Shown here piece by piece: positions 15,101 to 27,263 of a stretch of DNA of 64,000 nucleotides; the first letter of the stretch is position 1; each line of letters opens with the position of its first letter. The notes under the pieces are model-generated. The model had not been told where the DNA came from. It did not search any database and saw nothing but the letters and a program-made list of their open reading frames with translations. A program made the translations under genes and the position numbers. The stretch covers positions 46,333,933 to 46,397,932 of the forward strand of contig CM044957.1 in NCBI GenBank assembly GCA_024516035.1, written 5' to 3'. The DNA comes from Bactericera cockerelli (lineage: Eukaryota > Arthropoda > Insecta > Hemiptera > Triozidae).

Positions 15101-18100
15101 TAAAAATTAAGGGCGGGGTTATTGCCTCTGGCAATCTCTTCAACCCAACCCTTTCTTCTTGAAAGCCTCTTGCTTTAATTATTTATCGTATGACATTAAT
15201 AATTTTATCAAATGAATTTTATTTTATTTTTAAATACATTTTCATCTTTTATTTTAAATAAACATATAACAATTAACAAGCACTTGAACATAAATAAATA
15301 AAATAATATTATATACAAAGATAAAATGCTTTAAAATTGTTTTTTGTTCGATAAAAATTGATTTCCTAGCTGTCTAAATTGTTAGTCCTTCAGCGGAGTT
15401 TAGCCTTACCCAGGATGTACCACGAGAAAGCGAACTAACATTTGCTTTAAACCGTTTACGTTTTTCAATTTTTCGTCTTCGTTGAAGAAATTATAGGCAC
15501 TGAGCGCACGATTAGCTCAGTTGTATGAGTGTAAGATACTCGCTTACCATACGGAAGGTCCAGGTTTCAAAACTCAGAGCTGACAAGAAAGTTGTAATCA
15601 AATTTTGGTTACAGTTGTTTGCAAGGGATACCTTTCGGTGCGCTCGTGTCGACCCAGCACCTAAATGGAAAGTATGGTGTCACTTCTCGCCCATCAGAGG
15701 GGAGGCATACTACGGGATGGTCTAGCTACAACACAGACCAGAAGAGTCTACTGTTGCTGCTGTTTCATTGCTACGAAATAAAAAAGGCTCTAAAATACTC
15801 CTTTTTTTCTTTCTTTTTTAATCATATTGATAATTTTACTATAGTAATGAGGTTATTAACACCCGCAAAATTGTGTTTTTAATTTCAGTGGAGCATAGGA
15901 GAATTGAAACTAAGATTAAGAACCAGGCTGACTCACCACTTGTATAATGATTATCTGAGGTAAGTCGGACGGATTACTTTATTAACAATAAAGAATTATG
16001 ATAACTCCTTCGAATTTGAATGGTCACCCTTTCAAGTCCTAACCTCGCGGGACGTGGCCTAACTTAATGTGGGTAGCTGGTCAGTGAGTTTCTAGTGAAT
16101 GGAGGCTAAAATCCCCGTCTCACATGACTTAAATTACCTCGAAGTTAAAGAAAAGTTAAGCAACAACCAAAAAAAAATTTATGCTGGACTGTATAAATAA
16201 CATACAGACCTCAGTAGCTGGATCCATAATGGAGGTCGGTGGTTCAAGTCCCGGTAAAAGCGAAAATTTAGTAAATCGAGTTTTAGTATTTGTAAAATCA
16301 TAATTGTGACCAACACAGATATGACAACTATCTTGGATCTAAATAATATCAAATCGACGGACTTGTAACCTGGAGGTCGGTGGTGGTTCAAGTCCCGATC
16401 AAAACAAAAATTTAGTGAATCGAGTTTTAGTAGTTTTGAAATGACAATTGTGACCAACACAGACATGGTAACTACCTTGGGTCTAAATAACATCAAATTG
16501 ACGGACTTGTAACCTGGAGGTTGGTGGTTCAAGTCCCGATTAAAGAAAAAAGTTAGGTAATCGAGTTTCAGTATTTGTGAAATGACAATTGTGACCAACA
16601 CAGATATGGTAACTACCTTGGGTCTAAATAAAATAAATTCGATGGACATGTAACCTGGAGGTTGGTGGTTCGAGTCCCGCATAAAGCAAAAGTTTAGAGT
16701 TCACTGACGATGCCGTAACTGGCGAAATGACCATCTGAAAAAATAAATAATAAAGTAAAACAAAAAAAGCCAAGTGATGTTTTCTATCTTCAAATTATTT
16801 CGATGCAAAAATTTAGTTAATCGAGTTTTAGTAGTTTTGAAATGACAATTTTGTAACCAACATATGGCAACTATCTTGGGCCTAAATAACATCAATTTTA
16901 TTCTCAAATCATTCACTATTGGACTCTCTATTGGGAGGTTTTGACGAGTCCACAATGGTTTTCTCTCATTGAGAACGGAAACGGGACAGCTCGCTTCGAA
17001 TGCATAATTAACACAGGTCAGACGTTCGTATCTAGGGTCAGCGATACTGTTCGGATAAGTGAAACCTTAGGTCTCCTTTTTGTGGTCCACCCTGGTCCTG
17101 ATAATCAATTACTTCCGAGAAATTTCTAATATTAGAAATCGGAAGTATATTGTGTTTGTTTTTGTAAAAAAAAAAAAAAAATATTTTTCTTTTTCCTGAT
17201 AATATTTTCAACTCTTCATTTTTATTTTATTTGACAAATGGTCTTCGACGATGAATGACCAGTCAGAAAAAAAGATGAAAGAAACAATTAGAATTTAGAT
17301 ATCAAGTGAAAAAAATGATTTTATGACTAGTGGTTCTGTGAACTGTAAACCTCACACAGATTCAACTATCGCATTATAAATGTTCAATCAAGCAAGAGGA
17401 CATCGAGAGCTTTCATTCAATACCCCACTCGATAGGTTTTAATTAAAAAATACCAACCGGCCCTTTTTTGGCCCTTTTTCGATTTTTTACCACAGTTCGG
17501 AGCTGGACGTTGCTTAACTTCGGCGATCCTACGAGAACCGGTGTTCAGCGATACAAAATACACAATGAGCCAAAAACGACCTTTGACTCTGGCTAGGGGA
17601 CAGTGAACAGCCAGAACACTAGTGTCTCGCTAGAGGACTATAAACAGAGAATATCTTGTAATTTTCCCAAGGATGTAATGGCTTATAAAGGAAAATAGCG
17701 CACGAATAGCTCAGTGCTTAAGCACTCGCTTGCCATGCGGAAGGTCCCGGGTTCGAACCCCGCTCTGACAAAAAATTGTATTCAAAAACTTGGTTACAGT
17801 TGTTTGTAAGGGGTACCTTCCGGTGCGCTCGTGTTGACCCAGCACCTAAATGGGAAGTATTGTGTCACTTCTCGCCCATCAGAGGGGAGGCATACTACGG
17901 GATGGGCAGACCACAAGCGTCTACAGTAGCTCCTGTGTCATGGCTACGAAATAAAAAAGGCTGTGAAACACTCATCTTTAAATAAAAAAAATAAAAAAAA
18001 GTTCAAGTTCTCATGATATTTAATCGCACAAAAGAATCGAACCTGGATATAAGAGAACTCTAGGGACTGGAATTGCTTACTCTTCTATCCAGGTTTCTCT

Positions 18101-21100
18101 TATAAAGAGGTTATTTTCCACTGTGCAGACGTAAATTTGACCTGGAAACACATGTCCCTTTTTCGAATTTCAATAAAAAGCTACTTTGACACACTCAATG
18201 TCACTATTTCCCTGCTCTCTAGTGTAGCAAATTCGACATTTTTTAAAAGTGGATTATTTTTATTTTAAGATGAGTGTTTCACAGCCTTTATTTTCGTACC
18301 CATGAAACAGGAGCTACTGTAGACGCTTGAGGTCTCTGTTGTAGCCTGCCCATCCCGTAGTATGCCTCCCTTCTGATGGGCGAGAAGCGACACAGTACTT
18401 TCCATTTAGGTGTTGGGTCAACACGAGATCTTTTGTAACATGGATCTTTTTTCGAGACACGCATTCAATTGTTTGATTGTTTTTATATGCCAGCCTCCGT
18501 GGCGTAACGGTTGTGACTACTGCCCGTAGTCCAGAGATCCTGACTTCGATTCCCGGTTGAAGCAGACTTTTCGCACAGAAAATTCGTGAGCAATTCCGGC
18601 CCTACTCAGGCTGGGTGAGGTTAATGTGGGTAGCTGGTACGATTCCCAGCGTATGGAGTGTAAAACCCCCGTCCTGTCTACCTCAAGTCAGTACGTTAAA
18701 ACCAAATAGAATCAATGGACATGAAAGGAGCCTTGACATTGGATCTGGGCGTCCATATAATCGTCTCACCACCGTGATTTTGGTATCAATACCTATCTCA
18801 CGGACACGGAATTATTATTGTTGTTTTTATAACTCGAATTCGATTGTTTCTTCACAGGGGCTTTACCTATTACAAAATGTCGAACCTGGATAACCGGATC
18901 GCAAACCCGGATCAGCTGTTGACGGCAGATTTGGACAAGTTCTGTGACATGTTCGCCGATCTGTACTCCAACATATGTAAGCCCGTGCTGGATATATTTA
19001 TCTATGTGTACAGACTCACGTCTACTCTAGGATACCAGGTAATATATTTATCTATGTATAGCTGTATTTATTTTGTGTACAGACCAATATATTTATCTAT
19101 GTATACTTTGTGTACAGACTCTAGGGTACTATGTAAATTCCTCACAAACTCTGTAAAATATTTAAAAAAAAGTAATATGTATATTTATTGAACCGGAATA
19201 ACCCTATGTAAGAATACAAACAACAGAAACATGAAATGGTAACCCTTTTGAAAATAAATTACAACTATAAGTTTAAAAAATATCACAGTAAATATGCAAA
19301 AAATATTTAGAGAATTTGTATTTTTCTTTTCACTAATTCTATAAAATCTTGAATTTTAAAATTTAGATGATTCATTTTAATGATCTAAACTTGTACCTGG
19401 TGCTATACTCCTGTTATTTCCTCCCCAGACCCCTACTGTGATGCTGGGCTACCTGGTGGTATCGGGTGCTATACTCACCCAGTACCTGGTGCTATACTCT
19501 TGTTATTTCCTCCCCAGACCCCTACTGTGATGCTAAGCTACCTGGTGGTATCGGGTGCTATATTCACCCAGTACCTGGTGCTATACTCTTGTTATTTCCT
19601 CCCCAGACCCCTACTGTGATGCTAAGCTACCTGGTGGTATCGGGTGCTATACTCACCCAGTACCTGGTGCTATACTCTTGTTATTTCCTCCCCAGACCCC
19701 TACTGTGATGCTAGGCTACCTGGTGGTATCGGGTGCTATACTCACCCAGTACCTGGTGCTATACTCCTGTTATTTCCTCCCCAGACCCCTACTGTGATGC
19801 TAGGCTACCTGGTGGTATCGGGTGCTATACTCACCCAGTACCTGGTGCTATACTTTTATTATTTCCTCCCCAGACCCCTACTGTGATGCTAAGCTACCTG
19901 GTGGTATCGGGTGCTATACTCACCCAGTACCTGGTGCTATACTCTTGTTATTTCCTCCCCAGACCCCTACTGTGATGCTAGGCTACCTGGTGGTATCGGG
20001 TGCTATACTCACACACTTGCGCAGACCCGCAGGGCGCATGACCGTCACAGAACAGAAGCTTGAGGGAGAATTCCGCTACATCAACTCCCGCCTCATATCC
20101 AACAGCGAGGAGATCGCTTTCTACCAGGGGAACCAACGCGAGAAACTCACAGTGCTCGCTGCCTTCACTAAACTGGTAAGCCATTTTTTTTTTTCTTCTT
20201 CTTCTTCTTCTTTTTTTCTATTTTTAATTTGAGTTTATCGTAGCTTTCAACTGTATCGACATATCACGACGGAGGTTTTACCCTCCATTTTCTGGGAACT
20301 CACAAACCAGCTGCTCAAATTAATCTCACTCAGCCTGAGTGGGGCTATGAAGAGTCAACTTCACGAGGGTTCCCATTGAAATGGTGAGTGGTGACCCATG
20401 CAAGTCCTAAGATCGCTGGACGTTGCTTAACTTCAGTGACAGAACGAAAACTGGTTTATTTAACGTGCCATCGACGCTGCAGCGCTGGCTGGTAAGCTAT
20501 TTTTGTTGATCAAATGATCACAAGTTATTTATCAGTAGTTACCGTGGGGGAGTGGAGTGGCGCACTGGTTTGCACACATGGTGACCTGGGTTCGATACCA
20601 GCAGCACAGAACTTTTCTGCTCTGTTCTTGGAAGTCCTGGGTTCACCCAACTACAGTTGTGAGATAATAACACAATAAAACCATATACTTATACATAAGT
20701 ATAAGTATATGAACACAATGAAACCATTTACTTATACATACGTACAAGTTGTAAATTTTAATAAGCGGCGCTTACAACGGTCTTTTAAAATACTAATTTG
20801 GATTAGTTTTTAACACACTCACTTCAGATTCAAGTTTTTTTGGGATAGAGTACCATTAACTATGATTGACTCAATTCGGTACTACCCATTTTTAAGCAGA
20901 TAGTGAGCCGAAGGGCCAAGGAAAAAAAGGCCGAAAATCAGCCAGAAAAAAAAAAAAAAAAACAAAACAAAACCAAAATCCTGTTTTTGTTGTGCATTCT
21001 TTAATTTCATAAATAAATTCTTTGAAATTCCTAATGTTTCAGACAAATCATCTGAGGAAATTCTTAGAATTCCGTGTTGCCATTGGGGTGATTGACAATA

Positions 21101-24100
21101 TTGTAGCCAAATGTAAGTTTAAATATATTCATTATATTTTATTTTTTTTCGGAGATATGTATTGAATTAGTTACTTAAATTGTAAAGATGAAATTTATTG
21201 TTGATAAATCATAGTACAAAGGCCTCATCGAGCCCTTGGTTGACAAGAAATGTGCCAAGTATGGCCGCCGCATTGCCTCTTTAGATGGCCAAAGCGAGTC
21301 TCGGTTTGAAATAAAATGCAGATTTTATGTCGCCTATTATTACCAAGGCGATTTCAAAACTTCAGAGATAGAAGAGAATATATGGATTTTACCTCAAGTC
21401 ATTTTTTGTTGGGGCTTTGAAACTTTTAACATATTCCCTGGTCATCGCCTGGGTTGTATTATCATACACCTTTTATCAAATCAAATAAAAAAATACGAAA
21501 ACTAACGGATCTATCTATTCTAGCATTAAGACTATTTTATTTGATTATTTTCATATTATGTACGAAAGAAAGAGGCAAACAATTCTGATTGAGTAATCGT
21601 GACATCAAGAAAGTGATTAACACAAATATGAAACTGGGTCCTTTGTGATTAACACAAATATGAAAGTGGCTCCTTTGTGATTAACACAAATATGATAGCT
21701 TGATCGATAAGTTGGAAAACTTGCAACCTGTTGGTCGGTGATTGCAGTCTCAAGTTAAGCAAAAATTTAGCAAACATGATGATTTATTAGATTTATTTTT
21801 ATCTCATTACATCATTAGTTTCAGTATCAAAAATAAAAAAAAAATAACAAAAACTTAGTCTTCAATGTAAAAATTTAATGTTTTTTTTTTCACAGATATT
21901 GCCACTGTCGTAGGCTTCTATGCTGTCAGTATACCGTTTATGAAGACAAGTCACAGTAATTTGACTGGAGTGACCAAGGACGAACGATTTAGAGTAAGCT
22001 ATTATTATTATTTTACACTTTATTAGATATAAATGGACATAATGTATAATACAAATAATTATTTTAACAATGAAAAAAATGGAAACAATATATATACAAT
22101 AAAAATGAAAAGGAATAGAAAAATATATAAAACATACATATGTCCTAACTAAAGAGCGGGGTTATTGCCTATGGCAATCTCTTCCACCCAACCCTTTTAT
22201 GTTATTGATAAATGTATCGCTCTTTCTAATGTTTATGCCCTCATGCTGGTTTTTACAAAAATGAATATTTTCGCTTATCACATAAGCTCCAGAAAAATAT
22301 CATTATTGATATTCGTATGTGAATTATAATATCGCCTTATTTATACTACCATACAATCACTAATTGAGTCCCATTATTCCAGCAGTAATCCCAAGACGCA
22401 TTATTATGTGGTCAAAATTCCAAATGGGAGGATAACTTGTCACGTCACGGCTGGGTTTCGAACCCACAACCGTTGGATTACCAGACCGACACCTTGACCA
22501 CTGAGCTACCGCGACTTACTAACTATAAATGTTGACTGCTGGAGTAAGGGGACTTTTCAGTCTTATTTCGGCAGTATAAACAATTTATATTCTATTCTTT
22601 TATTAAATAGTATATTATTATTTAACTTTATTTTTTTTATACAAAAATCTACAATATTTATTTATTTTTTTAAACTTGAAAATATGTACAAAAATAAGTA
22701 TAGAACAACATTAATTTATATGCACAATCGTTTTATAATCTGGGGCGAAGTTAATGCCTGAGACATTCTCTGCCACTGAATCACTATTCTATAAATAACA
22801 AAAAAGGTTTTTAACTATTTATAAAATATAAAAAATGCTTTCCAAGTCTGAGGAACGAGGCACTGTGCCCATCACAGCTGCTGCATTTCCTCTCTGGATA
22901 CACAGAGAAATCCTCTGTTTCAAAAAGGAGGTTGACCTTTTCTCATTTCATTGCAGCAATACTACACGATGGGTCGGATGTTGGTGAAGCTTGCCGAAGC
23001 GATAGGTCGTCTCGTGCTGGCAGGTAGAGAGATGACGCGGTTGGCTGGCTTCACAGCGCGCATGACGGAGATCATCGGAGTACTCAAGGATCTGAACGAG
23101 GGAAAGTATGTCCGCACGATGGTCAATCAGAACGGAGTCGACGCGTCCAGTTCTAGTAAGTTTATAGTAATAATGATATCTACTAGTGGTCCTGTGAACT
23201 GTAAACCTCACGCAGACTCTATTATCGCATTATAAATGTTCAAGCATGAGGACATCTAGACCTTTCATGCAATACCCCACTTGATAGGTTTTAATTTAAA
23301 AATATCAACCGGGCCTTTTCTTTGGCTCTTTTTTGATTTTTTAACCACAGTGCGGCCCCCTTAGCTTTCACGAAGACAAAATTTCACTACTGAACTGAAA
23401 TATATTTTCTTAGCGACTCTACAAAATTTCAAGAGCCTTGTTTTATGCAATAAAAATAGAAAAATCGTTTTCAATTTTCACCAAAACGGCCCCCATTTGG
23501 CCCCGAGTGGCCTGATTTGTCCCAAAAACCATAGCTAAAGGACCCCAATAAACAAATAAAAAAACAGAGAATAAATAAAAAAGTTAATGTCTTCCATCAT
23601 TTGTCCCCTCAGGTTCCAAGCCTCCTCTACCCCGGTCCCCGAGCGCGGGCAGGATTCTGTTCCAGGACCACATCATCAAGTTTGACAAGGTGCCCCTCAT
23701 CACACCCAATGGGATGTGCTGGTCAAGGAGCTCTCCTTTGAAGTGAGGTCGGGTATGAATGTGCTGGTGTGTGGACCCAATGGGTGTGGCAAAAGCTCGC
23801 TGTTCCGAATTTTAGGAGAGGTATGTATTCGGTCTACTAATTTAAATATTTTTTATAACACCGTGGCCGAGTGAGTTAGCGCACTAAGCATTGCACTCAT
23901 GGTGACCTGGGTTCGATCCCCAGCAAGGCAGGATTTTTTCTGCTCTGTACTTGGGTTGACGGGGTCCACTCATACCTCGTGAGGAAAAATGAATAGCTGC
24001 TTTAATGTTAGCAGCGACTAGTGGTGGAATTATAGGCAAAAATAAGATTTTGGGATATAAAAGATACTGAAAAGTCCTATAATTCCGCACTACCCAATAA

Positions 24101-25172
24101 AAAATTGTGATATAATAACACAAAGAAACACATTATTATTATTATATATTTTTTTATAATAATAATAACACTCTTTAGTGGAAGGTAACCACCAGGAGAG
24201 GTTAATTCTCAACGCATTTTCTACCACCTAACCCTCAGAGTCTTATTATTATGTGATCACAAGCTCAAATGAATCAGGAAAAATTCATGCACTGAGTTGG
24301 ATTCGAAACAGCGGACCACTTGACTACAAGTTTATGATATTTGTGTGAATCATTTTCGTGATACCACAACTACTCATGCTGATTTTTTTTTTTTTTTGTT
24401 TTTTTGACAGTTTATTTTATGTTGTAATTTGTAAATATTTCTCTGCACTGTTTTTTTTGGACATTTTATTTTATGTTGTGATTTGTAGCTATAATGTATT
24501 GTTTCTTTTCAGTTATGGCCGCTATTCGGCGGCACAGTCACGAAACCTCCTCGGGGCAAGCTGTTCTATGTGCCCCAGAGACCCTACATGACACTCGGTA
24601 CCTTGAGAGATCAGGTAATCGGGCGCTGGGCCTTCACTTTTATTTCTATTTCAAAAGTAGCTGCCTAAATTCAAAAGTAAAGTTTAGCTAGACCAGGGGT
24701 CTTCAACCTGTGTCCCGCGGGCCACTTGTGGCCCGCCGAGTCATTTTTGGTGGCCCGCGAGCTCATTCATGTTATTTCCTATTTCTTCCAGCACTAGCTG
24801 GCAAAGATTTTTTTTTTTTATGCAAAAGTTACGAGCAGTGACAAATCCGATGGGATTCGAACCCAGGTTTCCCACCTACAAGACTAATGCATTGACCAAC
24901 ACTCCCTCCGGATTGCTACAACAAAACTTCAACCCAATATTGTCAAATCGGTGGATGCCATGCAATGCCAACCATCCCATGGAAGACGTAGGTTCGATCC
25001 CTCACAGAGTTGATTTTTTTCTAAACTGATCAGAGACTCCTGTACAATTTTTTTTTCTTCTAGTTTTTGTATAAAAAAAATGAGTGAAACAATTTTCTTT
25101 TTAATTTTATTTGTAAAATAAAAATACCAACACTTGTTCCTGAAATTAAAAATAGTTTTCTGAAATTTTTTC

Positions 25173-25203
<31 letters not shown>

Positions 25204-27227
25204 TTATATTATGCCCCTAGAGTAGAGAATAGTAGCGAGTAAGTTTCCAGAATTATCTAGTTTACCTGAATTGTAGAAATGATTTTTATATCGTTAGAAA
25301 AGATTCGTTTCATGTTGGCCAAATTATATGTATATTTATTTTAATTGGCCACATAAAGAATTCAAATTTTTCATTCAAAGTTATTTTAACTCCAACAAAC
25401 ATCACAACACAACAAAATTAAGAGTATACCCAAGAACTACATTAATAAGTTACACTGATTGTCAAAATTTTCGTTGCTGACACTGCTGTTCAAAATTTTC
25501 CTTGCTGATGTTAAATATTGTACTTGCTGATCAATATTTTCCTTTCTGATGTTCAAAATTCTACTTGCTGATCAAAATTTTCCTTGCTGATGTTCAAAAT
25601 TCTATTTGCTGATGATGAAAATTCTTCTTGTGATGTTCCAAATTCAACTTGCTGATGTTCAAAATTCTACGTGCTGATACTCAAAATTCTACTTGCTCAT
25701 GTTCAAAATTCTACGTGTTGATGTTCAAAATTCCACGTGCTGATGTTCAAAATTCTCCTTGCTGATGTTCAAAATTCTACGTGCAGATGTTCAAAATTCT
25801 ATTTGCTGATGATCAAAATTCTTCGTGCTGATGTTCAAAATTCAACTCGCTGATGATCAAAATTCTTCGTGCTGATGTTCAAAATTCAACTTGCTGATGT
25901 TCAAAATTCAACTTGCTAATGTTCAAAATTCTTCTTGCTGATGTTCAAAATTCCACTTGCTGATACTCAAAATTCTACTTGCTCATGTTCAAAATTCTAC
26001 GTCCTGATACTCAAAATTCTATTTGCTCATGTTCAAAATTCTTCTTGCTGATGTTCAAAATTCTTTTTGCTGATGTTCAAAATTCTTTTTGCTGATGTTC
26101 AATATTCTTCTTGCTGATGTTCAAAATTCCACGTGCTGATACTCAAAATTCTCCTTGCTGATACTCAAAATTCAACTTGCTGATGTTCAAAATTCTACGT
26201 CCTGATGCTCAAAATTCTACTTGCTGATACTGAAAATTCTACGTGCTGATGTTCAAAATTCTACTTGCTGATACTCAAAATTCTACGTGCTGATGTTCAA
26301 AATTCTACTTGCTGACCCAAAATTCTACGTCCTGATGCTCAAAATTCTACTTGCTGATACTCAAAATTCTACTTGCTGATACCCGAAATTCTACGTCCTG
26401 ATGCTCAAAATTCTACTTGCTGATACTCAAAATTCTACGTGCTGATGTTCAAAATTCCACGTGTCGATGTTCAAAATTCTACGTCCTGATGCTCAAAATT
26501 CTACTTGCTGATACTCAAAATTCTAGGTGCTGATGTTCAAAATTCTACATGCTGATGTGTAAAATTCAACGTGCTGGTGCTCAAAATTCTACTTGCTGAT
26601 ACTCAAAATTCTACTTGCTCATGTTCAAAATTCTTCTTGCTGATATTCAAAATTCGACGTGCTGATGCTCAAAATTCTCCTTGCTGATACTCAAAATTCC
26701 ACGTGCTAATACTCAAAATTCTACTTGCTGAAGTTCAAAATTCCACGTGCTGATGTTCAAAATTCCAAGTTTTCACGTGCTGGTGTTCAAAATTCCAAGT
26801 TTTCAAAATTAGATGTTATGATGACACTGCTTGCCAAACACCACAACACTAGTATCAAAATTCACAGCAAACAAGAAATTCATGAGAAAGAAGATTCCAC
26901 AAAGATCCCCTGGTTCCCCAACACCCAGAAACATCATTCCAGATGGCGACATTTGCTTCTGGTGGAAATGTGGTGAAGGATGGGAAGCAATCTAGAATCT
27001 CCTGGACGCATACCTTTCCAGTACTCCCACCCACCCCACTCTTCCTGATGGAAAGTGAAGTCAAGAAAATAATGGCGTACCTAGCCCAAAGAATCCAAAC
27101 TTTGCTGAAAACAAAGTCTTCTGAGAGCTGTAGTTCCAATCCCGGCAGATTCTTTCACTCGGAATTGGCATTTGCCAGTTAATAAAACATCCTTGGTACT
27201 GAAAAATAATTTATAAAAAAAATCAAA

Positions 27228-27263
<36 letters not shown>

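Noticed and set aside
16179..16682. 167-codon minus-strand frame with repeated motifs
   Set aside because: It is produced by the SINE E tandem array.
19466..20232. Overlapping 80-136 codon frames over the 89-bp array
   Set aside because: Frame shadows of the duplicated exon 8 start. Only the frame entered from 19963 is ABCD3.
25445..26800. CRISPR-like array
   Set aside because: Units are contiguous 22-mers without unique spacers, and the genome is eukaryotic.
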